Notes: generated from the letters alone by a model not told the origin. 64,000 nt of DNA from Thiosocius teredinicola (GCF_002009425.1 NZ_CP019936.1:4079297-4143296); one strand, 5' to 3'; positions 8,096 through 18,661 are shown, numbered from the stretch's first letter. Translations and numbers: made by a program.

Positions 8096-11000
8096 GTGAA
8101 TCGGGACGAACAGCAAGACCGCCGGCAAGACCTGCCTGATCACGGATCATCCCGGGCCGGCACGAACAACGCCTACCGCTCGAGAGGTCATGCCGTGGTG
8201 GTACCCGAAGACGGGATCGGACAAGCTGATGGCGTCGATGCTACCCCGCAAGGGGTCGCTTCGCTCAAGCAGCGATGCGTGTCCTGGCAACTGGTCGTGC
8301 CGGGTTTTCTTCGCTGGTTTCTGCCGTTTGCCGCGGCGATCCTGGCGATCGGCTACTTCATGGCGGCGGCGGAGCTTGAGCATCAACAGCAACTGCGCGA
8401 CACCAAGGCCGAAGAGCGCATCGTGCTCGCCGCGAAAGATATCGAATTGCAGTTTCGCGCGGTGGTATCCGATCTAAGATTTCTCGCCGGCGCCGATTCC
8501 CTGCATCGCCTTCTACGCAACGCCCCCGGATCGCGTTCGGCGCTGGGCCGGGATATGCGCAATTTTGCCGTGAGCGCCGCGTCATACGATCAGATCCGGT
8601 TCATCGACAAGTTTGGCGATGAACAGATCCGTGTCGACTACAACAATGGTCTAGCCCGCGAAGCTTCAAGGCATACGCTGCAAAACAAGAAACACCGCTA
8701 TTACTTCACTGACTCCCTGGCGCTGGCCGAAGGCCAGGTATTCGTCTCCCCCCTGGATCTCAATGTCGAACACGGCAAGATCGAACAGCCGCTGAAACCC
8801 ACGATCCGCTTCGGAATCGCGGTGTTCGACACCAACGGTAACAAGGCCGGCGTGGTCATCCTGAATTACCTGGCGAAAAACATACTGGACGGGTTCCAAA
8901 CGTTGTTTGCCAGCGACCAAGGCCAACTCTACCTGCTAAATAAAGAAGGCTATTTTCTGTCAAGCCCAAATAAGGAAGATACCTGGGGCTTCATGATCAA
9001 GGGGCGGCAAGACGATCAACTCAAAACGCGCGAAGCCGCGCTCTGGGCCCGACTCAACGCGGACTATGCGGGCAGCCTCGACACCTCGGATGCGCGCTAC
9101 ATCTATGCCCGTATCCACCCGCTGTGGGAGGGCTTGCATTCAAGCGCGGGCTCGAACAATCTCTTCGGGCGCAGCCATACCGACGTGCCACCCAACGAGT
9201 ACTACTGGACGATCGTTGCCCGCTACCCGCCGCTGACAATCGCCGATATCGTCGGCCAACCAAGCCTGATCTGGTTCATCGCCGTCGCCTTGGTGACTGC
9301 CGCCGTCAGCGCATGGTTGGTCGCGCGCGAAGCTCAGCACGAACGCGCCCACGTCAAGCAGTTGCGCCGCTATCGCGACCATCTCGAAGAACAGGTCGCA
9401 GTGCGTACCGCTGAACTGGCCAGGTCGAGTTCCAGAATGGAACTGCTGCTGGATTCGACCGCAGAAGGCATCATCGGTACCGACAGGTACGGCAACTGCG
9501 TATTCGCCAATTTCGCCGGCCTGTCATTGCTCGCCTACAGCGACGAAGCACAGATGCTGGGCAACGACATCAGACAACATATCGCGCGGCTCAATCACAC
9601 GCCCGACTCAGCGCCGGCAGGCCGGCGAAGCCTGGTCGACAGCGTGATCGAATCCGGCTGCGGCGTGCACCTCGATGATGGACTGATCGTAACCCGCGAT
9701 GGAGACAAGCGTCCCGCCGATATCCGCATACAACCGATGATGCAGGACGAGCAAGTGAGCGGCCTGGTCGTCAGTTTCGTCGATATCAGTGCCAACAAAG
9801 ACGCCGAGCAACGGATTCGCATACTCTCGCAGGCCGTCGAGCAGAGTCCGGTATCGGTCATCATCACCGATCCGCAAGGGATGATCGAATTCGTCAACGC
9901 CAAGTTTGAAGCGGTGTCTGGCTACACGGCCGGCGACGTTGTCGGCAGAGACCCCAGCTTTCTACGCAGCGACAACGACCTCCCGCAGACCGATGACGAG
10001 ATCCGACGAATGCTGGAGGCCGGGCACAGCTGGCACGGTGAGATGCACAACCAGCGGAGCGACGGCAGCCGCTACTGGGTGCGGACTCATATCGCGCCGG
10101 TCTGCGATACCAACAAACAACTTTGCCACCTGTTGCGCATCGACGAAGACATCACGCAGTACAAAGAGCAGGAACAGAAGATCGTTCAACAGGCGCACTA
10201 CGATTTCCTGACTGGTCTACCCAACCGGCTGCTGGCCATGGACCGGCTCGGTCAGCTCATCAAAAAGGCGGCGCGGGACAGTGATCACGTCGTGGCCATG
10301 TTCCTTGACCTGGACGATTTCAAGAAGATCAACGACACCTTCGGCCACGAGGTCGGCGACCAGCTGCTTGTCGAGGCTTCAAGGCGACTGAGCGGTGCGA
10401 TCAGAGATCAGGACACGGTATCGCGACTGGGTGGAGACGAGTTTCTGGTGATTCTCGGTACGTCGACGAGAGACGATTCAGCGAGCACGATCGCCGAGCA
10501 CCTGCTCGACAAGTTCCGGGCACCGTTTCTGCTGAACGGACACGAGATCGTCGTGACCGTGAGTATCGGTATCGCACTGTTTCCGAACGATGGAGAAACT
10601 ACATCGAGCCTGTTGCGCAGCGCCGACATCGCCATGTACCAGGCCAAGCGCTTCGGCGCGAATACCTACCAATACTTCGCATCGTCGATGAACGAAGAGA
10701 TCGAACGCCGCCTGCACATCGAGGCGCGTCTGCGCCATGCCCTGCGGCGCGGCGATATCCAGGTGCACTACCAGCCAATAGTCAGCTTGGATGGCGATCG
10801 CCTGATCGGGGCCGAAGCCCTGATGCGTTGGCATGATGCCGAACTCGGCCAAATGCCACCGGACGAATTCATTCCGGTCGCCGAGCAAACCGGCATGATC
10901 GAAGAACTCGGCGCCTTCGTGCTCGAAGAGGCGGTGGCCCAATGTACCGTGTTCCGACAGCGATTCGGCACGCCCTTCCATATCTCCGTCAATGCATCAC

Positions 11001-11473
11001 CATCGCAGTTCAGAGACGCCGAATTCGCATGCTATGTCGAAAGCGCGCTGTTGCGCGCGCAATTACCGCCCAGTGCACTGGTCCTCGAGGTGACGGAGGG
11101 TGTGCTACTCAGTGGCAACCCGCAGGTCGATGATATCCTCGACGCGTTACATCGCTTGCAGGTAAGGCTCGCACTGGACGACTTCGGTACAGGCTATGCA
11201 TCACTCGCCTATCTGCGGCGCTACCCGTTCGACATGCTCAAGATCGATCGTGAATTCGTCCGCGACATGAGCACCGACAACAATGACCGCGAGTTGGTCA
11301 GAGCGGCAGTCCGCATGGCCCAGGCATTGGAATTGGAGGTTGTGGCTGAAGGCGTCGAGACACGCGATCAGATCGACGCCTTGCGCGAATGGAACTGCGG
11401 CTTCGCCCAAGGTTACTACTTTGGCAAACCTTGTGCTCCGACCAGTTTCGATCGGCCGAACCCCCATGAGTAA
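8096..11473 (+). CDS. Membrane sensor with PAS, GGDEF and EAL domains
   Basis: A protein of up to 1125 residues that makes and/or breaks cyclic di-GMP. Two membrane helices (about residues 66-90 and 392-411) enclose a 300-residue periplasmic Cache-like sensor. Cytoplasmic PAS domains follow (about 448-560 and 575-690; RSDNDLPQTDDEIRRMLEAG is typical). The GGDEF motif at 779-783 is intact, with an inhibitory-site RDQD five residues before it. The EAL motif at 907-909 is intact, with SVNASPSQF, LDDFGTGYASL, KIDREFV, EGVET and QGYYFGKP all present, so both activities look possible. The GTG start is uncertain: the first 60 residues are atypical, and GTG at 8279 would place the start right before the first helix. 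A 276-bp non-coding stretch precedes it. Confidence 0.9.
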   Translation: MNRDEQQDRRQDLPDHGSSRAGTNNAYRSRGHAVVVPEDGIGQADGVDATPQGVASLKQRCVSWQLVVPGFLRWFLPFAAAILAIGYFMAAAELEHQQQLRDTKAEERIVLAAKDIELQFRAVVSDLRFLAGADSLHRLLRNAPGSRSALGRDMRNFAVSAASYDQIRFIDKFGDEQIRVDYNNGLAREASRHTLQNKKHRYYFTDSLALAEGQVFVSPLDLNVEHGKIEQPLKPTIRFGIAVFDTNGNKAGVVILNYLAKNILDGFQTLFASDQGQLYLLNKEGYFLSSPNKEDTWGFMIKGRQDDQLKTREAALWARLNADYAGSLDTSDARYIYARIHPLWEGLHSSAGSNNLFGRSHTDVPPNEYYWTIVARYPPLTIADIVGQPSLIWFIAVALVTAAVSAWLVAREAQHERAHVKQLRRYRDHLEEQVAVRTAELARSSSRMELLLDSTAEGIIGTDRYGNCVFANFAGLSLLAYSDEAQMLGNDIRQHIARLNHTPDSAPAGRRSLVDSVIESGCGVHLDDGLIVTRDGDKRPADIRIQPMMQDEQVSGLVVSFVDISANKDAEQRIRILSQAVEQSPVSVIITDPQGMIEFVNAKFEAVSGYTAGDVVGRDPSFLRSDNDLPQTDDEIRRMLEAGHSWHGEMHNQRSDGSRYWVRTHIAPVCDTNKQLCHLLRIDEDITQYKEQEQKIVQQAHYDFLTGLPNRLLAMDRLGQLIKKAARDSDHVVAMFLDLDDFKKINDTFGHEVGDQLLVEASRRLSGAIRDQDTVSRLGGDEFLVILGTSTRDDSASTIAEHLLDKFRAPFLLNGHEIVVTVSIGIALFPNDGETTSSLLRSADIAMYQAKRFGANTYQYFASSMNEEIERRLHIEARLRHALRRGDIQVHYQPIVSLDGDRLIGAEALMRWHDAELGQMPPDEFIPVAEQTGMIEELGAFVLEEAVAQCTVFRQRFGTPFHISVNASPSQFRDAEFACYVESALLRAQLPPSALVLEVTEGVLLSGNPQVDDILDALHRLQVRLALDDFGTGYASLAYLRRYPFDMLKIDREFVRDMSTDNNDRELVRAAVRMAQALELEVVAEGVETRDQIDALREWNCGFAQGYYFGKPCAPTSFDRPNPHE

Positions 11474-11491
11474 GGGGTAAAGGACGTCCCT

Positions 11492-12853
11492 TCACTTATA
11501 GTCGTCACGTTCCAAACCGTACTTCTTCATCTTGTCGTAAAGCGTTTTGCGCGGCAGCCCCAAGGCCTCCATCGTCGCCTTGATACTGCCGTTGTTGGCC
11601 TTGAGATGCTGTTCGATCAGACCGCGCTCGAAGCACTCGACCTGTTCCGGCAAGGTCATCGCCGGTCGGTCTGCGCTGCCGTTCAACAGTGCCTCGATGT
11701 CGTAACCGCAAGAGTCGCCCAACAGCACATAGCGCTCCGCGGCGTTGCGCAGTTCACGCACATTGCCCGGCCATTCTTCCATCATCAGGCGGTTGAGCAG
11801 ATCGGGATGTGGCGGCGGAGGCTCTCGCTGGTAACGCGCACCGGCTACCAGCACAAAGTGCTGGAACAGCAAGGGAATGTCTTCGCGGCGCTCGCGCAGC
11901 GGCGGGATATCGATCATCACAACGCTCAGGCGGTAATACAGGTCTTCGCGAAACTCGCCACGCGCGGCGGCCTCGCGCAGATCAACCTTGCTTGCGGCGA
12001 CGACGCGCAGGTCGAGCGGTATCACCTCGTTCGAGCCCAAACGTTCGACGGCGCGCTCCTGCAGCACCCTCAGCAGGTGAACCTGCACCTTCAAGGGCAT
12101 GCTTTCGATCTCGTCGAGAAACAAGGTACCGCCATTGGCATGCTCGAACTTGCCGATGCGTCGTGAACGCGCATCGGTAAAGGCGCCTTTCTCGTGACCG
12201 AACAGTTCGCTCTCGATCAGGTGCTCCGGTACGGCACCGCAGTTGACCGCGACGAAGTTACGGTCGCGCCGGCGGCTGTTCTCGTGCAGGGCGCGCGCGA
12301 CCAGTTCCTTGCCGGTGCCGGTCTCGCCGTTGACCAGCACATCGGCATCGGTGTCGGCGATCTGCCCGAGGGTCAGGCGCAGACGCTGCACGGCCGGCGT
12401 GTTGCCGATGATCCGCGGCCCCGGCTTGCTCTGCACCGCCAGTTCATTCTTCAGCCGGCGGTTTTCCATCGTCAACCGGCGCTTGTCGAGCGCGCGGCCC
12501 ACCGTGTCGACCAGGTCTTCGACCGCGAACGGCTTTTCGATGAAGTCATAGGCCCCGGCGCGCATCGCCTCGACCGCCATACTGACATCGCCATGGCCGG
12601 TGATCAGAATCACCGGCAGGTCGCTATCGATCGATCGGGCCTGCTGCAGAAACTGCATGCCGTCGGTACCGGGCATGCGGATGTCGCTGATGATCGCTCC
12701 CGGCCAATCGGCATCCAGCTTTGCCAGGGCCTGGTCGGCCGTTTCAAAGGCATGTACCTGGTAGCCGGCGAGGTCGAGCGCCTGGCTCGCCGCCACGCGG
12801 ATGTGCTCTTCGTCGTCGATCAACATGACCGGCAGGGCGTCACTTTTCTTCAT
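11492..12853 (-). CDS. dctD: Sigma-54-dependent response regulator DctD-like
   Basis: A 453-residue NtrC-type activator. The receiver domain has D13/D14 and phosphoacceptor Asp57 ([10 protein letters not shown]). The AAA+ domain has Walker A GETGTGKE, the sigma-54 contact motif GAFTDA and [13 protein letters not shown]. The C-terminal Fis-type helix-turn-helix is [20 protein letters not shown]. The receiver and the paired DctB kinase point to C4-dicarboxylate or related organic-acid sensing. Unusually, dctD is not next to dctB: an SCP2-domain gene on the other strand lies between them, so dctD must be transcribed from the 398-bp region upstream of its own ATG. Targets should carry sigma-54 promoters; none is seen at the TRAP operon in this window. 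Confidence 0.9.
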   Translation of the reverse strand: MKKSDALPVMLIDDEEHIRVAASQALDLAGYQVHAFETADQALAKLDADWPGAIISDIRMPGTDGMQFLQQARSIDSDLPVILITGHGDVSMAVEAMRAGAYDFIEKPFAVEDLVDTVGRALDKRRLTMENRRLKNELAVQSKPGPRIIGNTPAVQRLRLTLGQIADTDADVLVNGETGTGKELVARALHENSRRRDRNFVAVNCGAVPEHLIESELFGHEKGAFTDARSRRIGKFEHANGGTLFLDEIESMPLKVQVHLLRVLQERAVERLGSNEVIPLDLRVVAASKVDLREAAARGEFREDLYYRLSVVMIDIPPLRERREDIPLLFQHFVLVAGARYQREPPPPHPDLLNRLMMEEWPGNVRELRNAAERYVLLGDSCGYDIEALLNGSADRPAMTLPEQVECFERGLIEQHLKANNGSIKATMEALGLPRKTLYDKMKKYGLERDDYK

Positions 12854-13251
12854 AGGGCGAGCTTACTGTGCGAACGCAACAGAATCACCTGTGGTGTCGT
12901 TTGATACTGATCATGTAATTGCGCAAAACTCGGTCGACGGTAGTGGTATTCTGAGCCGGTTGTTCAACTCGCATATCGCACTAAGAGATCGGTGCATGCG
13001 CCGTCTCCGAAAGCGGGGCGCGCGATCAGCCAGAGCGGCGCAGTCAGGGCTGCCCGAAGGATGGCCGCGCGATGCTTCCGCCGGAGACTTTGCACAACCG
13101 ATCACGACATCGCACTTTTCCATCCGAGGGTTGCAGTACGCCCTCCATGCGCGCGCCCGGCTTGCCCGTGTGTTGTCTTCCCGTGCGTCTTCGCGAGCCA
13201 TGCGGGTTGCTTCGTTTTGCAATCACAATACAACTCAGAGGGGAAATGAAC
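12854..13251. other. Divergent non-coding region between dctD and the SCP2 gene
   Basis: A stretch of 398 bases with no supported gene. It should hold the promoters of dctD (leftward) and of the SCP2-domain gene (rightward). I see no sigma-54 element. The AT-richer part at 12905-12985 is the most promoter-like. Open frames crossing it have no start signals or family resemblance. Confidence 0.5.
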
Positions 13252-13656
13252 ATGGCCGAATTGTTTTCAGCCGACTGGATGAATCAACTCAAGGATGCGT
13301 GGAACGCAGAACCGGAGGTGCGCGGCAAACTGGCTGACATCGGTTTCAGCTCGACCATCACCTGCGGTTTCAAAGATGAAGACCAGCCGCGCGGTGTGTT
13401 CGTCGTCGAGAACGGCGAATGCGTGCGTGCCGGCGACTATGCCGGTGAGGCCCCGGATTGGGATATGCGCGCCTCACGCAACGACTGGATGAAATGGGTC
13501 GAAAAAGGTCTGGGCATGGCCGGCATGGGCACAGCCTTTGCGATGGGCAAACTGAAATTTGTTCACGGCGACTTCAAATCGATGATCAAGGATCCGCGCA
13601 TGGCCGGACCGTTCGTCAAGAGCTTCGGCCTGATGCAGAAAATCGGCGCCGACTAA
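13252..13656 (+). CDS. SCP2 sterol-binding-like domain protein
   Basis: A 134-residue single-domain protein with the SCP2-like pattern: FSADWMNQLKDAWNAEPEVR, then TITCGFKD, VFVVENGECVRAG, ASRNDWMKWVEKGLG, and the C-terminal KLKFVHGDFKSMIKDPRMAG. SCP2-like domains hold hydrophobic ligands such as lipids or fatty acyl groups; in bacteria the ligand is mostly unknown. ATG at 13252 has GAGGGG eight bases upstream; the ATG two codons earlier is too close to that site. The gene sits between dctD and dctB on the opposite strand and ends 17 bases before the dctB stop codon, so it is convergent with dctB. Confidence 0.82.
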   Translation: MAELFSADWMNQLKDAWNAEPEVRGKLADIGFSSTITCGFKDEDQPRGVFVVENGECVRAGDYAGEAPDWDMRASRNDWMKWVEKGLGMAGMGTAFAMGKLKFVHGDFKSMIKDPRMAGPFVKSFGLMQKIGAD

Positions 13657-13673
13657 CAATCGGTATGGCGGCG

Positions 13674-15548
13674 TTATGACAGCATGACGCCGCCACCGGC
13701 TGCCCGATCCGCCTGCTCATCCTGCCATGCCGCCAGGACCAGGCGGAACACCGCCCCGCCCTCGTGGCCATTGTCGACCGTCAGCGTGCCGCCGAGGCGC
13801 TGCACGATCGTATGTGAAATTGATAGCCCCAAGCCCAAGCCACTCTCGGTGGTCGTAAAGAACGGGTCGAAGACGCGTTCGAGATTCTCCGGCGCGATAC
13901 CCGGGCCGGTGTCGCTGACAGTAACCACGACCAGCCCGTCGTGTTCTTCGCCGCATACCTGGATATGTTTGCGCGGCTGTTGCTGCAACACGTCACAGGC
14001 GTTGCCGATCAGGTTCACCAACACCTGTTCGAGTTGTACCGGGTCTGCCGCGACGAACAGATCGTCGGCCGGCAGCTCGATCGACAGCTCGGCACCGACA
14101 TGCTGCACACGCGTCATGACGATACGTCGGGCGCCATCCAGGCAGGCGCGCAGGGATACGCGAATGCGCTGGCCGCTGGCCTTGCGCGAGAACACCTTGA
14201 GCTGGCCGCTGATCTGCGCCATGCGGCCAGTCAGCTCGCTGATCTGTTGCAGGTTCCAGGCAGCCTGTTCGAGGTTTTCACGCGCCAGGTAGGTTCGCGC
14301 GTTGTCGGCATAGGTCCGCATCGCCGCGAGCGGCTGGTTCAGTTCATGGTTGATACCCGCCGACATCTGGCCGAGCGCCGCCAGCTTGGCGGCCTGGATC
14401 AGTTCGTCGCGGGTGTGCTCGTGTTCTTCGATCTCCTGGCGCAGCAGCCGGTTGGCCTCGGTCAGATCCTTGGTGCGGCGGCCGACGCGTTGCTCGAGTT
14501 CGTCCAAAGCCTCCTGCATCGCGGCGCGGCGTTCGGTCTCGCGCTCACGTCGCCGTCGGTCGCGTGCGGTATACAGCCGCGCGCCGGTTACCAGCAACAG
14601 CAGGGTACTCATCGCAAACAAGCGGGTCTGTACCACCTGCGGTGAAATCACCGCCTGCGACACCAGCAGGTGGATGCGCCAGCCGGCCTTGGGCATGTCG
14701 CGCGTCAGGCTCAGGTATTTTTCGCCATCCTGCTCGCCCACGGTGACCAACACGCTGCCCGACGGCCGGGTCACGTCGGTCTGATAACTGATCGGCCGCA
14801 GCTCGGCGTCCGGATAACGCCGCGACGCGCGCACACGCGCCGTCCCCTCATCGCCGAGCGGTCGAATCGTGCGGTAGCGCCATTCCGGCTGGGTGGCGAT
14901 AAAGATCACGCCGTCGGGGTCGGTAACCAGCAGCTGGGTATCGCTGCTGCCCCAATCGTTTTCCAAGGTATCGATCTGAATCTTGACGACGATGACCCCG
15001 AGCGTGTCGCCCTTGGCCCCGACCGGGTAGGAAAAGTAATAGCCGCGCCGTCCGGACGTCGTCCCCAGCGCGTAGTAGCGGCCTGGCCGGCCCTGCATCG
15101 CCTCTTTGAAATAAGGCCGAAACGCGAAGTTGCGACCGATGAAGGTGATCTCGTCCTGCCAATTGCTGGCGGCGATCGTGACGCCGCGCTGGTCCATCAG
15201 GTAGACGTCCAGCGAACCGGTTATCTGGTTGACGTGGCGGAGAAACTGGTTGACCTCTTCGCGCAGCGGTCGATCGTCCGGCAGCAACAGCAGGGTGCGC
15301 AGCCGTTGATCATCGCCCAGCAAAGCCGGCAGAAACGAGAACTGCTCGATCTGCCCGGCCAAGTGCGAGACGTACAGGTCGAGTTCCTGTCGGCCCTTCA
15401 CCTCGAGTTCGTCCAGCAGGGATTGCTGCTGGATACTGCCGAGCTGCCACGACAGCACGACCATCGCGGCAACCAGCAGCCACCAACCGAACGACTTGCG
15501 CGCCCGGTCGATGAACGCGGGACTATGCGCCGAGTTCGAGGATGGCAT
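13674..15548 (-). CDS. dctB: DctB-like sensor histidine kinase
   Basis: A 624-residue membrane kinase. Helix 1 is at about residues 20-38 and helix 2 near 290-310 ([15 protein letters not shown]), enclosing a double-Cache sensor with [18 protein letters not shown], the DctB ligand-domain hallmark, and RGYYFSYPV. The cytoplasmic part has a coiled coil, the H-box [20 protein letters not shown], an N-box (NLIGNACD), [20 protein letters not shown] and [12 protein letters not shown]. Members sense C4-dicarboxylates and phosphorylate DctD. ATG at 15548 lies inside the last codons of ridA in another frame, giving a 26-base overlap; it is the first ATG before the first membrane helix. Coupled translation with ridA is likely. 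Confidence 0.9.
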   Translation of the reverse strand: MPSSNSAHSPAFIDRARKSFGWWLLVAAMVVLSWQLGSIQQQSLLDELEVKGRQELDLYVSHLAGQIEQFSFLPALLGDDQRLRTLLLLPDDRPLREEVNQFLRHVNQITGSLDVYLMDQRGVTIAASNWQDEITFIGRNFAFRPYFKEAMQGRPGRYYALGTTSGRRGYYFSYPVGAKGDTLGVIVVKIQIDTLENDWGSSDTQLLVTDPDGVIFIATQPEWRYRTIRPLGDEGTARVRASRRYPDAELRPISYQTDVTRPSGSVLVTVGEQDGEKYLSLTRDMPKAGWRIHLLVSQAVISPQVVQTRLFAMSTLLLLVTGARLYTARDRRRRERETERRAAMQEALDELEQRVGRRTKDLTEANRLLRQEIEEHEHTRDELIQAAKLAALGQMSAGINHELNQPLAAMRTYADNARTYLARENLEQAAWNLQQISELTGRMAQISGQLKVFSRKASGQRIRVSLRACLDGARRIVMTRVQHVGAELSIELPADDLFVAADPVQLEQVLVNLIGNACDVLQQQPRKHIQVCGEEHDGLVVVTVSDTGPGIAPENLERVFDPFFTTTESGLGLGLSISHTIVQRLGGTLTVDNGHEGGAVFRLVLAAWQDEQADRAAGGGVMLS

Positions 15549-15909
15549 CCATTTCCACGTTGGCGTTGCGCGGCAGTGAAGCGACACCGATCGCCGCACG
15601 CGCCGGATAGGGTTCCTGGAAATACTCGCTCATGATCTCGTTGACCAGCGAGAAATTGGCCAGGTCGACCAGGAACACGTTCAGTTTGACGACGTCGTCC
15701 AGGCTGCCGCCAGCCGCACGGGCGACCGCCTGCAGATTATCCAGAACGCGACGGATCTCGTTCTCGGTGTTGCCGTCGACCATCGTCATGGTTTGCGGAT
15801 CGAGTGCGATCTGCCCCGACATGTAAACGGTCGTCCCGACCTTGACGGCCTGGGAATAAGTTCCGATCGCCTGCGGCGCCTGGTCGGTCTTGATGATTTC
15901 GCGGGACAT
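15523..15909 (-). CDS. ridA: RidA family reactive intermediate deaminase
   Basis: A 128-residue RidA/YjgF protein that hydrolyses enamine/imine intermediates released by PLP enzymes such as threonine dehydratase. Diagnostic segments are [36 protein letters not shown], and [20 protein letters not shown], which includes the carboxylate-binding arginine and the terminal glutamate region. ATG at 15909 has AGGAG ten bases upstream; a TTG two codons earlier is less likely. Its last codons overlap the dctB start, so the two genes are translationally linked, which is an uncommon partnership. Confidence 0.92.
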   Translation of the reverse strand: MSREIIKTDQAPQAIGTYSQAVKVGTTVYMSGQIALDPQTMTMVDGNTENEIRRVLDNLQAVARAAGGSLDDVVKLNVFLVDLANFSLVNEIMSEYFQEPYPARAAIGVASLPRNANVEMDAILELGA

Positions 15910-16050
15910 GGGCAAGGAACTCCTGACAACTCAAAGTGAAAACCTGTGGATCGTGGCACGGTGAGCAGCCGATCGCCATTCAACTTTTGCGCGACACGGG
16001 TCGATAAACCCTGCATGATTTCGTTTCACGCCGGTCACCGGACGAATACC

Positions 16051-16293
16051 ATGAACGCACTTTATCGAAAGCCGATTGCCCTGCCCAGCCTGTTGCCGGG
16101 CCTGATCCTGACCTTGGCGCTGGGCGCCTGCGACTCGCAACCACCGCCCGAGCAGGCAGCCAAAGAGCCCGTGCCCAATCAGTACCTCGAGGCCATTCAA
16201 GAGGCCGAAGCGCTCAAGCACACGATCGAAGAACGCAACCTGCAAGAAAAGCAGATCGACGAACTGCTCGGTAAAGGTCAGTCCGAGCGCTGA
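16051..16293 (+). CDS. Small lipoprotein, unknown function
   Basis: An 80-residue predicted lipoprotein. The N-terminus MNALYRKPIALPSLLPGLIL leads to a lipobox LGAC. The mature part is short, polar and helical (YLEAIQEAEALKHTIEERNL), with likely coiled-coil character and many Glu/Lys residues, and ends with KGQSER. I do not recognise a family. The open frame extends further upstream, but this ATG gives the only sensible signal peptide. The 3' end overlaps the 3' end of lnt by 16 bases in convergent orientation. Confidence 0.7.
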   Translation: MNALYRKPIALPSLLPGLILTLALGACDSQPPPEQAAKEPVPNQYLEAIQEAEALKHTIEERNLQEKQIDELLGKGQSER

Positions 16294-17765
16294 GCGAACA
16301 GCCCCGGCAACAGCAGCAGGATTGCCAGCGTGACAACTCCCCAGTTGCCCCAATAAACGAAAGGTGTCGTGCCGCGCATCGGCACGACATCATCGGTCAG
16401 CACGTGCTGCTTGAACTGCGGCGAGGTCGACACGATGTGGCCCTTGTCGTCGATGATCGCCGACACTCCGGTATTGGTAGAACGCATCATGTAACGTCCC
16501 GTTTCCAGTGATCGCATGCGCGCGATCTCCAAGTGCTGGTGCGGCGCGAGCGAATCGCCGAACCATGCATCGTTGCTGGCATTGACCAACAGCGTGGCCT
16601 CCGGCAGGGCGCGGATGATCTCCTCGCCATAGGCGTCCTCGTAACAGATATCGACGCCCACCGGTTGTCCGGCGAGTGTTACAAGCGGTTTACCGTTGCC
16701 GCCCGCGGCGAAGTTCGACATCGGTATCTGCATGAAGTCGAGCACCGGCCGTGTCCACTCATCGAACGGCAGGTATTCGCCGAACGGCACCAGGTGGCGC
16801 TTGTGGTAATGGTCGCGGCCACTGATGCCGAGACTCAGCATAGCGTTGTAGTAATCGCCCTGGCGGTCACCGGCAACGATACCGAGCAACACGTCGCGCC
16901 CCTGCGTCGTCAGTCGTTCGTGCAGCGGCGCCAGCAGCTTTGCTTCAGCCTCGTCGGCAAAGGCGGGTACAGCGGTTTCCGGCCAGATGACGATCTTGCT
17001 GTCGGGCACGGACTCGGTCATGTCGAGATAGCGTTGCAGCGTGATCTGCCGCATGGATTGTTGCCACTTTTGCGCCTGCTCGATATTGCCTTGCAGCAGG
17101 CTCACCCGGATCGGCTCTGCCGCGGGCGTCGTCCAGGTCCATTGCTGCAAGCCGAAACCCGCCGCCCACAGCACGGCCAGCGCTGCGATGGCGCCGACTC
17201 GCGGCAGCAGGTTGAGCAGCCCCGCCGATGCCACCAGGACCAAGGTGATGCCATAGGAACCCAGCACCGGGCCGAAGCCGTTCAGCGGCAGATCGATCTG
17301 GCTGTAACCCAGCGCCAGCCACGGAAACCCGGTAAACAACCAACCGCGCAGCCATTCGACCAACACCCACGCCGCCGGGGCCAGCAGCACAAACCACAGC
17401 ACCGGGTTGCGTGAGCGCAGCCTGCCGACGAGCCATCCGGCCAGGCCGTAGTACAGCGCCATGAACGCGACGAACAACAGCGTGATGACGACCGCCAGCG
17501 CCATCGGCACGCCACCGAACTGCGAGATACTGATCCGAATCCAGAATACGCCGAAGCCCATCAGCCCCAGACCGAAGGCATACCCGAGCCAGAAGTTCGC
17601 GCCCGGCGTGGCGCTATGGCGCCACAGATGGAGCAGCAACGCGATCGCCGGCAACATGACCAATCCGAAACCGAAAGGCGCATAGGCAAGCACGCCAAGG
17701 GCGCCCAGCATGAACGCGAGCAGAAGCTGGCCGGGCAACGGCCAGTGGGCAGGATTGAACGACAC
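16278..17765 (-). CDS. lnt: Apolipoprotein N-acyltransferase
   Basis: A 495-residue integral membrane enzyme that adds the third acyl chain to lipoproteins. Seven or so membrane helices fill residues 10-215; the nitrilase-like periplasmic domain follows. The catalytic triad is visible: Glu in VIWPETAVPAF, Lys in HKRHLVPFGEYLPF and Cys in VDICYEDAYGE. The last helix is near the C-terminus (GVVTLAILLLLPGL). The start is GTG, two bases after the corC stop codon, so it is the last gene of the miaB-ybeZ-ybeY-corC-lnt operon, in the same order as in E. coli. Confidence 0.95.
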   Translation of the reverse strand: MSFNPAHWPLPGQLLLAFMLGALGVLAYAPFGFGLVMLPAIALLLHLWRHSATPGANFWLGYAFGLGLMGFGVFWIRISISQFGGVPMALAVVITLLFVAFMALYYGLAGWLVGRLRSRNPVLWFVLLAPAAWVLVEWLRGWLFTGFPWLALGYSQIDLPLNGFGPVLGSYGITLVLVASAGLLNLLPRVGAIAALAVLWAAGFGLQQWTWTTPAAEPIRVSLLQGNIEQAQKWQQSMRQITLQRYLDMTESVPDSKIVIWPETAVPAFADEAEAKLLAPLHERLTTQGRDVLLGIVAGDRQGDYYNAMLSLGISGRDHYHKRHLVPFGEYLPFDEWTRPVLDFMQIPMSNFAAGGNGKPLVTLAGQPVGVDICYEDAYGEEIIRALPEATLLVNASNDAWFGDSLAPHQHLEIARMRSLETGRYMMRSTNTGVSAIIDDKGHIVSTSPQFKQHVLTDDVVPMRGTTPFVYWGNWGVVTLAILLLLPGLFAQRSD

Positions 17766-17767
17766 GA

Positions 17768-18661
17768 TCAGTTGCTCGGTGAGGTGTTCTCGTCCGGCGA
17801 TTCCATGGGGGGAGTATCGCTGTCTTCGATACGTTCGACGTTGAGCAGGCGCACCTTTCGACTATCGGCGCGCACCACGGTGAAACGAAAACCTCCAACG
17901 ACCACGGACTCACCGCGCACCGGGAGGTGACCGAAGGCATTGACCGTCAATCCACCGATCGTGTCGTAGTCGCTGTCATCGAACTCGACTTCAAAATGCT
18001 CGTTGAAGTCTTCGATCGTCGTATGCGCCTTGATCATGTAGTTGTTCGGACCGCGCTTGAGGATGAACGCGCCTTCGTCGAAGTCGTACTCGTCTTCGAT
18101 CTCGCCGACGATCTGTTCGAGCACGTCTTCGATCGTCACCAGTCCGGCGGCATTGCCGTATTCGTCGATCACGATGGCCATGTGATTGCGGCTGGCACGA
18201 AACTCGCGCAACAACACGTTCAGACGTTTGCTTTCCGGTACGAACACCGCCGAGCGTACGATGTCGCGCAGCTTGAAGCGCGGTGCGCTTTCGCCGCAGT
18301 ACTGCAGCAGGTCCTTGGCCAACAGGATGCCGATGACTTCGGCGCGATCATCGTCGATGACCGGGAATCGGGAGTGCGCCGAGTTCACGACGACAGGGAG
18401 GATCTGGTTAAGGTCCTGATCGCGCCCGATCACCACCATCTGTGCACGCGGAATCATGATGTCGCGCACCTGCAGATCGGAAACCTGCAATACCCCTTCG
18501 ATCATGCCCAACGCTTCACTGTCGAACAGTGCGCGATCCCTGGCCTGCTGCAGCAAGGCGATCAAATCCTTGCGGTCCCTGGGTTCACCTACGACACCGG
18601 GGAACAGGCGTTCCAACCAGCGAGCCGTGAGTGAACCGCTGCTAGATCGGTCTTCGTTCAT
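17768..18661 (-). CDS. corC: CorC/YbeX-type CBS-domain protein
   Basis: A 297-residue cytoplasmic protein of the CorC/YbeX family. A pair of CBS domains (about residues 65-190) includes [20 protein letters not shown] and [20 protein letters not shown]; a CorC/HlyC transporter-associated domain follows ([20 protein letters not shown]). It has no membrane helices, unlike the long YtfL-type homologues. It has been linked to magnesium/cobalt efflux and, through its neighbours, to ribosome maturation. The ATG overlaps the ybeY stop codon as ATGA, showing tight coupling. Confidence 0.93.
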   Translation of the reverse strand: MNEDRSSSGSLTARWLERLFPGVVGEPRDRKDLIALLQQARDRALFDSEALGMIEGVLQVSDLQVRDIMIPRAQMVVIGRDQDLNQILPVVVNSAHSRFPVIDDDRAEVIGILLAKDLLQYCGESAPRFKLRDIVRSAVFVPESKRLNVLLREFRASRNHMAIVIDEYGNAAGLVTIEDVLEQIVGEIEDEYDFDEGAFILKRGPNNYMIKAHTTIEDFNEHFEVEFDDSDYDTIGGLTVNAFGHLPVRGESVVVGGFRFTVVRADSRKVRLLNVERIEDSDTPPMESPDENTSPSN

